Assembly: GCA_028285265.1 (NCBI GenBank)
Contig: JANQPX010000053.1
Location: 62,001-126,000 of the forward strand
Source of the DNA: Geminicoccaceae bacterium
GTDB lineage: Bacteria > Pseudomonadota > Alphaproteobacteria > Geminicoccales > Geminicoccaceae
Length of the DNA stretch: 64,000 bases
Direction: 5' to 3'
The notes below the pieces were generated by a model. That model had not been told where the DNA came from, did not search any database, and saw only the letters and a list, made by a program, of their open reading frames with translations. A program made the translations under genes and the position numbers. Each line of letters begins with the position of its first letter. Position 1 is the first letter of the stretch. Shown here piece by piece: positions 8,532 through 18,023 of the stretch.

Positions 8532-9875
8532 ATGAGTCTGTTTGGAGCCCTATTCTCCGGCGTAACCGGCCTTTCGGCACAAAGCCAGTCGATGGGTATG
8601 ATTTCTGACAATATCTCGAATGTCTCGACAACGGCTTACAAAGGAGCTGTTGCTGACTTCTCGACCTTGGTGACCACAACCGCTGGCGTTACAACATTCG
8701 CGCCTGGGGGTGTCCAGTCCAATACGAACTATGAAATCAGCCGACAAGGCTTGATTGAGCCAAGCTCGTCGCCGACCGATGTTGCGATTGTCGGAGACGG
8801 TTTCTTCGTCGTCAGCGACCTCGCGGACGACACGGGTGATCAACTCTATACGCGTGCAGGCAGTTTTAAGACCGACGCCTTAGGTAGCCTTAGAAATTCT
8901 GCCGGCTTCTATCTTCAAGGATGGGAACTCGACAATAACGACAATATTGTCGACGTGAATGAGATATCGACGGTCAATATTCGGTTGGTGAACGGTACGG
9001 CGACCGCAACGACGAACATTGATATTGGCGCTAATCTTGATGCATCGCAAACACCTCACGGTGTTGCTTATACGGCCGGCGAAATGGCAGACTACTTCAA
9101 TTCGAACGGTGCATCCGGCGTTCAGCCTCACTTTTCTCGGAACATCCAGGTATTCGACTCGTTGGGGCGTCCCCACAGCCTCACGATTGGTTTCCTTAAG
9201 GACACCGCAACATCAACATGGCAAGTCGAAGTCTACGCTGATGACGCTGAGATTGAGACCGCTACTCATCCCAACGGATTACTCGCTTCTGGAACAGTTA
9301 CTTTCGCTGGTACCGGCGCACCTGCATCGATCAGCATTACTCCATTGATCCCCGCCGCGACGGCAAATGCACCCGTTGGTATTGATTGGTTGGACGCCGA
9401 TGGCGCAAGTAACAGCGAAATCACAGTCGACTTCGGTACGGTCGGTGAAACCAACGGCCTTTCCCAATTCGCTGCTAACTTCAATGTCGTTTTTGCTAAT
9501 CAAAACGGTGCTGATGTGGGCCAATTGAACGGAGTTAGCATTAGTGACGAGGGCTTTGTCATCGCTTCGTTCTCGAATGGCGAACAGAAGAAGCTTTATA
9601 AGCTGCCGATTGCGACTTTTGCTAATCCGTTAGCGCTAAACCCGAGAACTGGCAACGTGTTCAATGAGACTGTTGCCTCGGGTACCTTCAATTTGCGCGA
9701 GGCAGGTGTTGGCGGAGCTGGGCAAATTTCAGCGTCTTCGCTCGAGGCCGCAAATGTCGACATTGCCGATGAGTTCACCAAGATGATTGTGACCCAACGG
9801 GCTTACTCGGCCAATGCTAGGATCATCACAACAACCGATGAGATGTTGGATGAGCTTATCAGGTTGAACAGATAG
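8532..9875 (+). CDS. flgE: Flagellar hook protein FlgE
   Basis: Subunit of the hook, the universal joint between rod and filament, exported by the flagellar type III apparatus. The 447-residue protein has the conserved flagellar rod/hook N-terminus (MSLFGALFSGVTGL, then DNISNVSTTAYKG), the variable D1/D2 middle region, and the C-terminal coiled-coil end with VTQRAYSANARIITT. A TTAGGAG ribosome-binding site precedes the ATG. Residues 255-330 show the usual flagellin-like Thr/Ala/Gly composition. Confidence 0.96.
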   Translation: MSLFGALFSGVTGLSAQSQSMGMISDNISNVSTTAYKGAVADFSTLVTTTAGVTTFAPGGVQSNTNYEISRQGLIEPSSSPTDVAIVGDGFFVVSDLADDTGDQLYTRAGSFKTDALGSLRNSAGFYLQGWELDNNDNIVDVNEISTVNIRLVNGTATATTNIDIGANLDASQTPHGVAYTAGEMADYFNSNGASGVQPHFSRNIQVFDSLGRPHSLTIGFLKDTATSTWQVEVYADDAEIETATHPNGLLASGTVTFAGTGAPASISITPLIPAATANAPVGIDWLDADGASNSEITVDFGTVGETNGLSQFAANFNVVFANQNGADVGQLNGVSISDEGFVIASFSNGEQKKLYKLPIATFANPLALNPRTGNVFNETVASGTFNLREAGVGGAGQISASSLEAANVDIADEFTKMIVTQRAYSANARIITTTDEMLDELIRLNR

Positions 9876-9890
9876 ATTTGATGTCGGGCT

Positions 9891-9948
9891 ACTTCATATT
9901 GGGCGTGGCCCGGCTCCTCTATTGTCCTAGTCTTTAGACTTTTTTAGA
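9891..9948 (+). terminator. Weak hairpin region between flgE and sciP
   Basis: GTCGGGCT near 9891 can pair with GGCCCGGC near 9908-9915 through an eight-pair stem with two G-U pairs, and a short AGTC/GACT stem further down is followed by TTTTTT. It may attenuate transcription from flgE into sciP. The stems are weak and unsupported by anything else. Confidence 0.25.
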
Positions 9949-10001
9949 GGAAATCGGGGATACTCCGATCAAATGCCCTTGAGGGAGATGGAGACGAAGT
10001 G

Positions 10002-10289
10002 ATGTCAACAACCCGTCCGGAAGAGGCGACAAATATGGAAACGCGCCGGGTCGTTGGGCCTGATGGTAAGCTCTTGACGTTGGATGATTTGCCACCGCCA
10101 GAGACCAAGCGCTGGGTCGCCAGACGCAAGGCCGAAGTCGTGGCGGCTGTCCGCGCCCAGCTTCTCACGCTGGAGGAAGCCTGCAAGCGCTACAACCTTT
10201 CCACCGAAGAATTTGTCGGCTGGGAAGCCGCGATTGATAAACACGGTCTTGGTGGTCTTCGTGTTACCCGAATTCAAGATTTTCGCTAA
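10002..10289 (+). CDS. sciP: SciP-like DUF1153 regulator
   Basis: Small helix-turn-helix protein of the DUF1153 family, whose Caulobacter member SciP binds CtrA and blocks it from activating target promoters. The 95-residue product contains the family core VVGPDGKLLTLDDLPPP at about 17-33, RRKAEVVAAV and EEACKRYNLSTEEF, and ends with VTRIQDFR. The ATG at 10002 follows a GTG at 9999; Met12 at 10035 is another possible start. It sits directly before fliF, whose upstream region carries a full CtrA-type site, so regulator and probable target are adjacent. Confidence 0.85.
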   Translation: MSTTRPEEATNMETRRVVGPDGKLLTLDDLPPPETKRWVARRKAEVVAAVRAQLLTLEEACKRYNLSTEEFVGWEAAIDKHGLGGLRVTRIQDFR

Positions 10290-10364
10290 AGAATTATTTT
10301 GAACAACTGATCGCAATATTTGAATCGGAAATATCTGCCCAGTGTTGGGCAAAAATTTCCTCGG

Positions 10365-10380
10365 TTAACGGGTTATTAAC
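10365..10380 (+). promoter_or_regulatory. CtrA-type binding site upstream of fliF
   Basis: TTAACGGGTTATTAAC has the full TTAA-N7-TTAAC form recognised by the cell-cycle regulator CtrA. It lies about 65 bases before the assigned fliF start, matching CtrA sites that overlap the -35 region of early flagellar promoters, and directly after the sciP gene. Confidence 0.7.
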
Positions 10381-10442
10381 ACTGACCTCCTAGTTTGAAG
10401 ACTGCTTCATGTTTTTCATTGCAGTCTCAAGCCGACGAGGTC

Positions 10443-12200
10443 ATGAGCGAAACGACCGCAGATCTGCCGACCCCTCCTGACCAGGCCGCGCCTGCGCGGC
10501 CTGACGGAGGGATGGCGTCCTTTCTTGAAACGCTGACGCGCTTCACGCCGGGCCAGATGATTGGTCTTGGTGTTACGCTCGTCGGCCTTCTCGGTTTTTT
10601 TGCCTATCTTGCCTTGCAGATCGCCGAGCCTCACTACGGCTTGCTCTATGGTGGGCTCGATCTCGAAGACAGTTCGGAAATCATCGATCGACTTGAGGCG
10701 ATGGATGTACCCTATGAGCTTCATGGCGCCGGCGAAGGCATTTTGGTTCCTGCAGATCGCATTGCGCGGCTGCGGATGTCCATGGCTGAGGAAGGTCTTC
10801 CGCGCGGCGGCTCTGTCGGCGATGAGATCTTTGACCAGGCAGGCGCCTTAGGGACCACGACGTTCCTCGCCAATGTCAATCAACGGCGTGCCCTCGAAGG
10901 GGAACTGAGCCGCACCATTTCGGCGTTGAAGGACGTCAAAGCCGCGCGCGTCCATTTGGTGTTGCCCAAGCGAGAGCTCTTCCGTCGAGATCAAGTCGAG
11001 CCGAGTGCTTCAGTCACGCTCCGCATGTTTGGTGGCCGACGCCTGAACAAGCGGCAGACGGCTGCCGTTCAGCATCTTGTCGCCGCAGCCGTTCCAGGGC
11101 TGCAGCCTGATCGCATTACGCTCGTTGATGATCGAGGCACGCTTCTCGTGAAAGGTGGTGACGCAGCCCTTGCTGGTGGTCTTGCTACCCACGCTGACGA
11201 GTATCGCATTGCCTATGAGACCCGTCTCAAACATGTCATCGAGCAACTTTTGGAGCGATCTCTGGGGCCCGGCCGAGTCCATGCTGAGGTGAATGCCGAG
11301 ATGGACTTCGATCAGGTCACCATGATGGAAGAAACGTTTGATCCTGATGGCCAGGTGGTGCGCAGCACGCAAGCGATTGAAGAGCAGACGGATCGAGCGG
11401 AACAAAATAACGACGGCGCCGTGACAGTCGGGAACAACCTGCCCAATGCTGGCGTTGATGGCGGCGGAGGGAGCACGAACAACGAAAACATCGTCCGCAC
11501 CGAAGAGACCGTGAACTATGAGATTTCGCGAACCGTCCGCAATCACACACAGGTTGGCGGTGAGGTTAAACGGCTTTCGGTGGCGGTTTTGGTTGGTGGG
11601 CGTGAGCGGGTGAGTGCTGACGGTGAACAGCTGGCCGATTCCCCCCTCGATCAACAAGAACTGGAGGAGATGGCCACGTTGGTTCGGTCCGCAATCGGCT
11701 TCGATCCCAACCGCGGAGACACGGTTGAGGTCAGAAACATGCCGTTTGCCGAGCCCGATATGGAGGATATCGAGACCTCGTTATTTGATTTCACCAAGAA
11801 TGATATTCTTCGATTGATCGAGCTTGGCGTCATGTTGATCCTTGCCTTGATCGCCATCTTCCTCGTCGTTCGTCCAGCGATGGCAAAGCTCATGCCGGAC
11901 CCGGTCACACTCGATACCAGCGCCGGCGCGCTTGGGGCTGATGGCACCGGGCCGGGCGGCGAGAATTTGCCGGCGATCGTCGATGAAAATGGCCAGGTGA
12001 TATCCCAGATCGCGGCAGCAGGCGATGGCTCTTCCGATGGATCTGAGGAGGGATCAGGTCCTGAAATACCGGGCCTCAACGATCCTTTACGTGTGGCATT
12101 GATTCAGCAGGCCCGAGACGTCATCGAAGCCCGTCCGGAAGATGCGGCAGCCATCGTAAAGCAATGGATCAATCAGGAAACGGGGGGGCGCTTTGGTTAA
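10443..12200 (+). CDS. fliF: Flagellar MS-ring protein FliF
   Basis: Forms the inner-membrane ring that nucleates the flagellar basal body and houses the export gate. The 585-residue protein has a cytoplasmic N-terminal segment, a first membrane helix around residues 35-57, the large periplasmic ring-building motifs (including RALEGELSRTI and VHLVLPKRELF), a second membrane helix near 455-475 and a cytoplasmic tail that binds FliG. The ATG at 10443 (MSETTADLP) has GACGAGG before it; a TTG at 10395 lies too close to the CtrA-regulated promoter. The stop overlaps the fliG start. Confidence 0.94.
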   Translation: MSETTADLPTPPDQAAPARPDGGMASFLETLTRFTPGQMIGLGVTLVGLLGFFAYLALQIAEPHYGLLYGGLDLEDSSEIIDRLEAMDVPYELHGAGEGILVPADRIARLRMSMAEEGLPRGGSVGDEIFDQAGALGTTTFLANVNQRRALEGELSRTISALKDVKAARVHLVLPKRELFRRDQVEPSASVTLRMFGGRRLNKRQTAAVQHLVAAAVPGLQPDRITLVDDRGTLLVKGGDAALAGGLATHADEYRIAYETRLKHVIEQLLERSLGPGRVHAEVNAEMDFDQVTMMEETFDPDGQVVRSTQAIEEQTDRAEQNNDGAVTVGNNLPNAGVDGGGGSTNNENIVRTEETVNYEISRTVRNHTQVGGEVKRLSVAVLVGGRERVSADGEQLADSPLDQQELEEMATLVRSAIGFDPNRGDTVEVRNMPFAEPDMEDIETSLFDFTKNDILRLIELGVMLILALIAIFLVVRPAMAKLMPDPVTLDTSAGALGADGTGPGGENLPAIVDENGQVISQIAAAGDGSSDGSEEGSGPEIPGLNDPLRVALIQQARDVIEARPEDAAAIVKQWINQETGGRFG

Positions 12201-13254
12201 AATCGAAGAGATGGAAGATAGCAGCCTCGCGTCGATCCGGGATACGGAAATCCAGGTTTTCAATAGGTTCGGCGGCCTGAAAAAGGCTGCAATGCTGATG
12301 CTGGTGATTGGTGAAAATCATGCACGCCTTCTATCGGAACGCTTGGCGATTGACGAGATCAAGACGATTACGCAGGAGATGACCGACCTCGGGCGAGTTC
12401 AAGGCGCCGACGTCGATATGCTGCTACGTGAGTTCACATCGATGATGGGAGCAGGTTTTGGTGTTGTTGGATCCTATGAGACGGCAAAGCAGCTTCTCAG
12501 CAACATCCTAGACGAGGACAAAGCCGCGCTCATCATGAAGAGTATCGGCGAGCATCCCGGCGGGAATGTTTGGGAGAAACTGAGTAAGGTCGACGACAAT
12601 CTCCTCGTCAACTTTCTGAAGAACGAATACCCGCAAACGATCGCAGTGGTCTTGTCAAAAATCCGAACGGACCAGGCGGCTCGCGTGATGTCTCAGCTGC
12701 CTAGCGAAGTGGCTATCGAGGCCATGATGCGCATGCTGCGTCTTGAATTGGTTCAAGATGAGATCATGACCGATGTCGAGAACCTCTTGCGTGTCGAGTT
12801 CATGACCAATGCAACGGGGAAGGCGGCTCGCGATCAGCATGAGGTCATGGCCGAGATCTTCAATTACTTCGACCGTACAACGGAGACGTCGTTCCTCGAT
12901 ATGCTAGACGAGCGGAACAAAGAATCTGCCGAGTTGATCCGGGCACTCATGTTCACGTTCGACGATCTTGCCAAACTCGATGCGCAGGCCGTTCAGTTGT
13001 TGCTTCGGAACGTCGACAATTCTCGTCTCGGTCTAGCGCTTAAGGGGGCGAAGGACGAACTCAAAGAGCTCTTCTTTGCCAATATGTCGGAACGTGCGGC
13101 GAAGATCCTGCGTGAGGACATGGAGAATATGGGCCCCGTCCGCGTCAAGGACGTGGAAGAAGCGCAGTCCGAGATTGTAATCGGTGCCAAGGCATTGATT
13201 GACAGCGGTGAGATAACGATTGCCGCCGACAACGACGATGACATGATCTCATGA
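12193..13254 (+). CDS. fliG: Flagellar motor switch protein FliG
   Basis: Rotor protein that contacts the stator MotA and transmits torque and switching signals. The 353-residue product has the N-terminal FliF-binding domain, the middle domain with an EYPQTIAVVLS form of the EHPQ motif near residue 150, and the C-terminal charged torque helix region. It begins at a TTG overlapping fliF by eight bases; the ATG at 12211 (MEDSSLAS) is an alternative start. It ends with an ATGA overlap with fliH, so fliF, fliG and fliH are probably translationally coupled. Confidence 0.94.
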   Translation: MVKIEEMEDSSLASIRDTEIQVFNRFGGLKKAAMLMLVIGENHARLLSERLAIDEIKTITQEMTDLGRVQGADVDMLLREFTSMMGAGFGVVGSYETAKQLLSNILDEDKAALIMKSIGEHPGGNVWEKLSKVDDNLLVNFLKNEYPQTIAVVLSKIRTDQAARVMSQLPSEVAIEAMMRMLRLELVQDEIMTDVENLLRVEFMTNATGKAARDQHEVMAEIFNYFDRTTETSFLDMLDERNKESAELIRALMFTFDDLAKLDAQAVQLLLRNVDNSRLGLALKGAKDELKELFFANMSERAAKILREDMENMGPVRVKDVEEAQSEIVIGAKALIDSGEITIAADNDDDMIS

Positions 13255-14090
13255 CCTCTTCTGCGACACAATTCGCTTACGAGGAACTGGGTGAAAGGCC
13301 ACCCCGTAGAGCACTCGATCGTGCCCTCACGTCTCAGCCCGGCGAACAGGGCCCACCGAGCGACGTCCAATCCGGCTCGGAAGGCTTTACGCCTTGGGTC
13401 TCTGAACCTGAGGATGATGAGTCGCCAAAGCTACTCTATACGGCGGACGACATGGCTGCGGCGGTCAACGAGGCTCGGCAGCAGGCCTCAGCCGAGGCTG
13501 AGGCGGCAACACGCCAAGCCATGGCGAACGATATCGAACAACGCCGTTGCGAATTGATGGCGGCCATTGGCGGCCAACTCGAACGGCAACGAGGTGCCTT
13601 TGAGGAGATTGTCGCAGCCTATGCTCTCGTCAGTCAAAGGCTAGCAACGGCTCTCGCGAAGACTGTCATTCCCCATGCCCTCGAACGATGTCCACTCGCC
13701 GATATCTCTGAGATCTTGAAGGGTTCGCTGTCTCGTCTTGCGACAGAGCCATCGATCGAGGTGCGTTTTTCGCCTGATGAAGCCGCCGCTGGTGAAGCGA
13801 TCTTAGCCGATATCACGAACCAGGTTGGTTTATCAGCTGACGTGAAATCGATCGCCGATCCAGCTGTCGCTGCTGGCGGAGTCGCGCTTCGTTGGCAAGG
13901 CGGGGTCATCGATCATGATTGGCAGACTCTCTATGCGGAGGCCTCTGATGTCGTCGCTCACTGGCTTGGTGAAGGCGGCGAAACCCGCACTGAAGATATC
14001 CAGAACGATAACGTCTTTACGTCGAGTCCGGAGGCGCCTTTTGACGATCTCGGACCTGTCGACAATTCGCGCTTAGGAAAGAGTGAGTAG
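13251..14090 (+). CDS. fliH: Flagellar assembly protein FliH
   Basis: Regulator and stator of the FliI export ATPase. The 279-residue protein fits FliH by position (fliF-fliG-fliH-fliN) and by layout: a disordered acidic N-terminus, an Ala/Glu/Arg-rich coiled coil at about 62-120, and a C-terminal domain with the GGVALRWQGGVIDHDW stretch near 205-220 typical of the FliH/HrpE end. Sequence similarity to named FliH proteins is low, as usual for the family. fliI is not in the window, so FliH acts with a partner encoded elsewhere. It starts by ATGA overlap with fliG. Confidence 0.8.
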   Translation: MTSSATQFAYEELGERPPRRALDRALTSQPGEQGPPSDVQSGSEGFTPWVSEPEDDESPKLLYTADDMAAAVNEARQQASAEAEAATRQAMANDIEQRRCELMAAIGGQLERQRGAFEEIVAAYALVSQRLATALAKTVIPHALERCPLADISEILKGSLSRLATEPSIEVRFSPDEAAAGEAILADITNQVGLSADVKSIADPAVAAGGVALRWQGGVIDHDWQTLYAEASDVVAHWLGEGGETRTEDIQNDNVFTSSPEAPFDDLGPVDNSRLGKSE

Positions 14091-14478
14091 TCGTATGAGC
14101 AATGAGCCTGACAAACTCGATTTGGATGAATTGACCAGCGCGGATGAGTCGATGGACGATGACATCGAAGTCGCCTCCGACGCCTTTCCGTTGGATGAGG
14201 AGGTCTCCTTCGGAGACAGTGAGACCGATGATGCCTTGGGCTCGTCGGGTGCGATCTATGACGTTCCGGTTCAGGTCTCGGCGGTGTTGGGCAAAACCTC
14301 CATGCCGATCAGCCAGCTCATTCGACTTGGACGCGGCGCAATTTTGGAGCTCGATCGTAAAGTCGGTGAGTCCATTGATATCGTTGTGAATAATCGTCTC
14401 ATTGCAAAAGGTGAAATTGTGATTGTCGACGAGCGCATCGGCGTCACGATGACGGAAATCATCAAAAGCGATGGTTAG
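14083..14478 (+). CDS. fliN: Flagellar motor switch protein FliN
   Basis: C-ring component that with FliM and FliG forms the rotor switch. The 131-residue protein has an acidic disordered N-terminal half and the SpoA/FliN domain at about 60-128, with VPVQVSAVLGKTSMPI and the end region KGEIVIVDERIGVTMTEII. The GTG at 14083 overlaps fliH by eight bases and follows AGGAAAGA; the ATG at 14095 (MSNEPDK) is equally possible. No fliM is present in the window. Confidence 0.93.
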   Translation: MSSRMSNEPDKLDLDELTSADESMDDDIEVASDAFPLDEEVSFGDSETDDALGSSGAIYDVPVQVSAVLGKTSMPISQLIRLGRGAILELDRKVGESIDIVVNNRLIAKGEIVIVDERIGVTMTEIIKSDG

Positions 14479-14528
14479 TTGCAGCGTTGTCTTGTGTTGT
14501 CTGCAGATACTCTCGGAGAGGGTGTGAC

Positions 14529-15884
14529 ATGGATGTCCTTCTAGTTGGACAAAGCCGCGCCGAAGTCACCTGTGCCTGCTCGATGGCGGCGGCTAAGGGG
14601 GCCAGTATCCGTCGTCTGGATTCGCTCGGTGAAGCGCTCGCGATCCTTCGCTCGGGGATATCCACCGATCTGTTGCTGGTTGACGTCACCTTTGACATCG
14701 AAGGTCTGACCCGAAAACTCGATGAGGAGCGTGTTGCCGTCCCGATTATTGCCTATGGCATTGATACGGACGCCAGAACGGCGGTTCGGGCGGTTCGGGC
14801 TGGCGCAACCGAATTCCTACCTTTGCCGCCCGACGAAGACTTAATCGCGGCTATCTTTTGCTCGATTACAAGCGAACAGGATTCATTTGTTTTTGTAGAT
14901 CCCGCTACCAAGAAGGTCCTTGCTGTCGCAAAGCAAGTGGCCCCATCCGACGCCAGCGTGTTGATCACGGGAGAGAGTGGTACCGGCAAAGAAATGGTCG
15001 CGCGCTATATTCATCAACACAGTCGTCGTCACGCAAAACGTCTGATCTCCGTTAACTGTGCGGCCATTCCCGACAACCTCTTGGAGTCGGAATTATTTGG
15101 GCACGAAAAAGGGGCATTCACCGGCGCCAGCACGCGTAGGATCGGCAAGTTTGAGGAAGCCGACGGTGGTACGCTTCTCCTTGATGAGATCAGCGAGATG
15201 GAGCCGCGGCTGCAGGCGAAGCTTTTGCGTGCTTTGCAGGAGCGCGAGATCGATCGGGTCGGTGGCAGTCGACCCATTAAAGTGGATATTCGGCTTCTGG
15301 CAACGAGTAACCGCGACTTACCGGCGGAGGTTCGAGCCGGCAATTTTCGAGAAGATCTCTTTTTCCGTCTCAATGTCGTGCAGCTCGAATTGCCGCCGCT
15401 GCGCGAACGGCTAGCTGATATACTCCCTCTCTGTCGCCTCTTTATCGAACGGTATTCAACAGCCAACAGCTTGCCCGTTAAAGGACTCCATGACGACGCC
15501 TTGGAGCAGCTTCGCCGGCACCAATGGCCGGGTAACGTTCGTGAACTCGAAAACTGTGTTCACCGTGCTGTCTTGCTCTCGAGGGGCGATATGATCGGGC
15601 CGGAAGCCATCGTCCTACCTGACACCGGCAGCCCGCCCTCTCTGTCTGATAGCGACCTGGATGATGGACCATCGGCTCTCGTCGGGAAATCCGTGGCTGA
15701 AGTGGAAAAGAGGCTGATCGTCGAGACATTGGCGCATACACTCGGCAACCGCACACGGGCCGCAACCATTCTCGGCATATCGATTCGGACGCTTCGCAAC
15801 AAGCTCAAGCAATATAGTGATGAAGGGGTTCCCATTCCGCAGCCGGGATCGGCAGGAAGCGATTCCATCGCGGACTGGCAATGA
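14529..15884 (+). CDS. flbD: FlbD-type sigma54-dependent flagellar regulator
   Basis: Enhancer-binding activator of RpoN-dependent flagellar promoters. The 451-residue product has an N-terminal receiver-like domain, an AAA+ domain with Walker A GESGTGKE at 148-155, the sigma54-contact loop GAFTGA at 195-200 and Walker B TLLLDEIS near 215-222, and a Fis-type helix-turn-helix near residues 405-440 (TRAATILGISIRTLRNKL). The receiver is degenerate: it keeps an Asp in LLLVDVT (about 52) but lacks the usual conserved Lys, as in other FlbD proteins, so classical phosphorylation is doubtful. The ATG at 14529 has GGAGAGG before it. The sigma54 site at fliK is a likely target. Confidence 0.9.
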   Translation: MDVLLVGQSRAEVTCACSMAAAKGASIRRLDSLGEALAILRSGISTDLLLVDVTFDIEGLTRKLDEERVAVPIIAYGIDTDARTAVRAVRAGATEFLPLPPDEDLIAAIFCSITSEQDSFVFVDPATKKVLAVAKQVAPSDASVLITGESGTGKEMVARYIHQHSRRHAKRLISVNCAAIPDNLLESELFGHEKGAFTGASTRRIGKFEEADGGTLLLDEISEMEPRLQAKLLRALQEREIDRVGGSRPIKVDIRLLATSNRDLPAEVRAGNFREDLFFRLNVVQLELPPLRERLADILPLCRLFIERYSTANSLPVKGLHDDALEQLRRHQWPGNVRELENCVHRAVLLSRGDMIGPEAIVLPDTGSPPSLSDSDLDDGPSALVGKSVAEVEKRLIVETLAHTLGNRTRAATILGISIRTLRNKLKQYSDEGVPIPQPGSAGSDSIADWQ

Positions 15885-15917
15885 CTATGCTGACGTTCGC
15901 AGCATCCTAAGAATGCC

Positions 15918-18008
15918 ATGGCTTCTGAGGCACAAATAGCCAGCGGCTCGCTGATATCTCGCATCGTTGATAGCCTGAAGCATGGCGACATCGCGCTCGC
16001 ATTGGGCGTTCTTGGTATTCTTGTCGTTCTGATTCTGCCAATGCCCAGCTTGATGCTGGACTTGCTTTTGGCAATTTCCATCACGTTCTCTGTGTTGGTA
16101 CTCCTAACGTCGCTTTTCATCGAAAAGCCGTTGCATTTCAGCTCGTTCCCGACAGTGCTTCTCATTGCGACCATGTTGCGGCTTGCGTTGAACCTGGCGT
16201 CGACCAGGCTGATTCTCGCCTCAGGACATGAAGGAACCGCTGCAGCAGGCCGCATGATCGAAGCTTTTGGCGGTTTCATCATGCAGGGCAACTTTGTGAT
16301 TGGCCTGATTGTTTTCGCCATTCTTGTCATCGTCAATTTCGTTGTGATCACCAAGGGTTCGGGACGCATCGCGGAAGTCTCGGCTCGGTTCTCGCTCGAT
16401 GCGATGCCAGGCAAGCAAATGGCCATCGATGCCGATCTATCGGCCGGGCTGATCAATGAGGAGGAAGCCAAGCTAAGGCGGCGCGAACTCGAAGCAGAAA
16501 GCAGCTTCTATGGCGCCATGGATGGCGCTTCCAAGTTCGTCCGGGGCGATGCCGTCGCCGGTCTTATGATAACCTTTATCAACCTGATTGGCGGTCTCAT
16601 CATAGGTGTTGGTCAGATTGGGATTAGCTTTAGTCAGGCCGCACAGAGCTACACATTTCTCACCGTCGGTGACGGCCTCGTCTCGCAGATTCCCGCGTTG
16701 ATTGTGTCGACGGCTGCCGGCCTATTGGTTTCGAAGGCGGGGATTTCTGGACGTACGGACAAGGCACTCTTTGGGCAAATCGGCGCGCATCCGAGAACCA
16801 TGGTGACCACCAGCGGTTTGCTGACAGTGCTGGCTCTTATGCCTGGTTTGCCGATGTTTCCTTTTGCGACCTTAGCCGTTGTCAGCGGGCTTACAGCCTG
16901 GCGACTTTCGAAAGCAGCAGAAGAGGCGTTGTTGGAGCCACCCGACATACCCGAAGAGGCAGAACCGCCCCAAGAGGAGATGATTGGCGCATCACTGGCC
17001 ATCGATCCACTGCGCCTTGAGCTTGGCTATGGATTGCTTGGTTTAATTGGTGAGGGTGATGGGCCGAAGCTGACCGACCAGATCAAAGCACTAAGGCGGC
17101 AACTTGCGACCGATTTGGGCTTCATTATGCCGCCGGTGCGAATTCAAGATAATATTCAGCTGCCAGCCAACAATTACGCAATCAAAATGAAAGAGATTGA
17201 AGCGGGCCGTGGTGATCTGCGCTCAGGCATGTTGCTGATCATGGATCCGCGAGGCGAGAAAATCTCCCTTCCAGGCGAAGAAACGACAGAGCCTACATTT
17301 GGACTCCCGGCAAAATGGGTCGCTGAGTCTGTTCGGGAGGAGGCCAACTTTCGGGGTTACACCGTCGTTGATCCTTCGACAGTTCTGACAACGCACATTA
17401 CGGAGATCATCAAGGACAATGTCTCCGAGCTGCTAAGTTATGCAGAAACACAAAAACTGTTAGACGAGTTGCCGAGGGACTATCAGAAGTATGTGGATGA
17501 CATGGTACCGGCCAAAATTAGTATCGGTGCCATACAACGAGTCCTGCAAGCTCTGCTTGCCGAGCGAATCTCGATTAGGGATCTGCCGCTCATCATCGAG
17601 GCGATCGGCGATGTCGTCGGCAATAGCCAGAACACAATTGTCATCACCGAATATGTCCGATCGCATATGGCCCGCCAGATTAGTAACGCGAACACCTCGG
17701 AAGCGGGCTACATCCCTATCGTCACGTTATCCGCCGTTTGGGAGCAGGCGTTTTCCGAGGCGCTTGTCGGACAAGGCGATGAACGTCAACTCGCTATGGC
17801 GCCTTCTCAGTTGCAGGATTTTATGGCCCAGCTGCAAGAACGCTTCGAGCAGCAAGCCATGCGTGGGGAACTCCCGGTTCTCGTCACGAGTCCGGCCATT
17901 CGACCGTATGTACGGTCAATCATCGAGCGCTTCCGGCCATCGACTGTGGTCCTTTCACAGAACGAGATCCATGCCAAGGCTCGCATCCGCACCTTGGGTC
18001 AGGTCTAA
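15918..18008 (+). CDS. flhA: Flagellar export gate protein FlhA
   Basis: Central membrane component of the flagellar type III export gate; its nonameric cytoplasmic ring receives chaperone-substrate complexes. The 696-residue protein has the N-terminal membrane half with about eight helices (residues 25-320), the conserved FHIPEP-family cytoplasmic loop (GSGRIAEVSARFSLDAMPGK at about 141-160) and the C-terminal ring domain. Length and order are typical. flhF follows after 15 bases. Confidence 0.96.
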   Translation: MASEAQIASGSLISRIVDSLKHGDIALALGVLGILVVLILPMPSLMLDLLLAISITFSVLVLLTSLFIEKPLHFSSFPTVLLIATMLRLALNLASTRLILASGHEGTAAAGRMIEAFGGFIMQGNFVIGLIVFAILVIVNFVVITKGSGRIAEVSARFSLDAMPGKQMAIDADLSAGLINEEEAKLRRRELEAESSFYGAMDGASKFVRGDAVAGLMITFINLIGGLIIGVGQIGISFSQAAQSYTFLTVGDGLVSQIPALIVSTAAGLLVSKAGISGRTDKALFGQIGAHPRTMVTTSGLLTVLALMPGLPMFPFATLAVVSGLTAWRLSKAAEEALLEPPDIPEEAEPPQEEMIGASLAIDPLRLELGYGLLGLIGEGDGPKLTDQIKALRRQLATDLGFIMPPVRIQDNIQLPANNYAIKMKEIEAGRGDLRSGMLLIMDPRGEKISLPGEETTEPTFGLPAKWVAESVREEANFRGYTVVDPSTVLTTHITEIIKDNVSELLSYAETQKLLDELPRDYQKYVDDMVPAKISIGAIQRVLQALLAERISIRDLPLIIEAIGDVVGNSQNTIVITEYVRSHMARQISNANTSEAGYIPIVTLSAVWEQAFSEALVGQGDERQLAMAPSQLQDFMAQLQERFEQQAMRGELPVLVTSPAIRPYVRSIIERFRPSTVVLSQNEIHAKARIRTLGQV

Positions 18009-18023
18009 GAGAAGGCTGGCCCT

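Noticed and set aside
15560..16471. A 303-residue frame on the - strand.
   Set aside because: It overlaps the ends of flbD and flhA, has no recognisable fold and no ribosome-binding site; the + strand genes explain the sequence.
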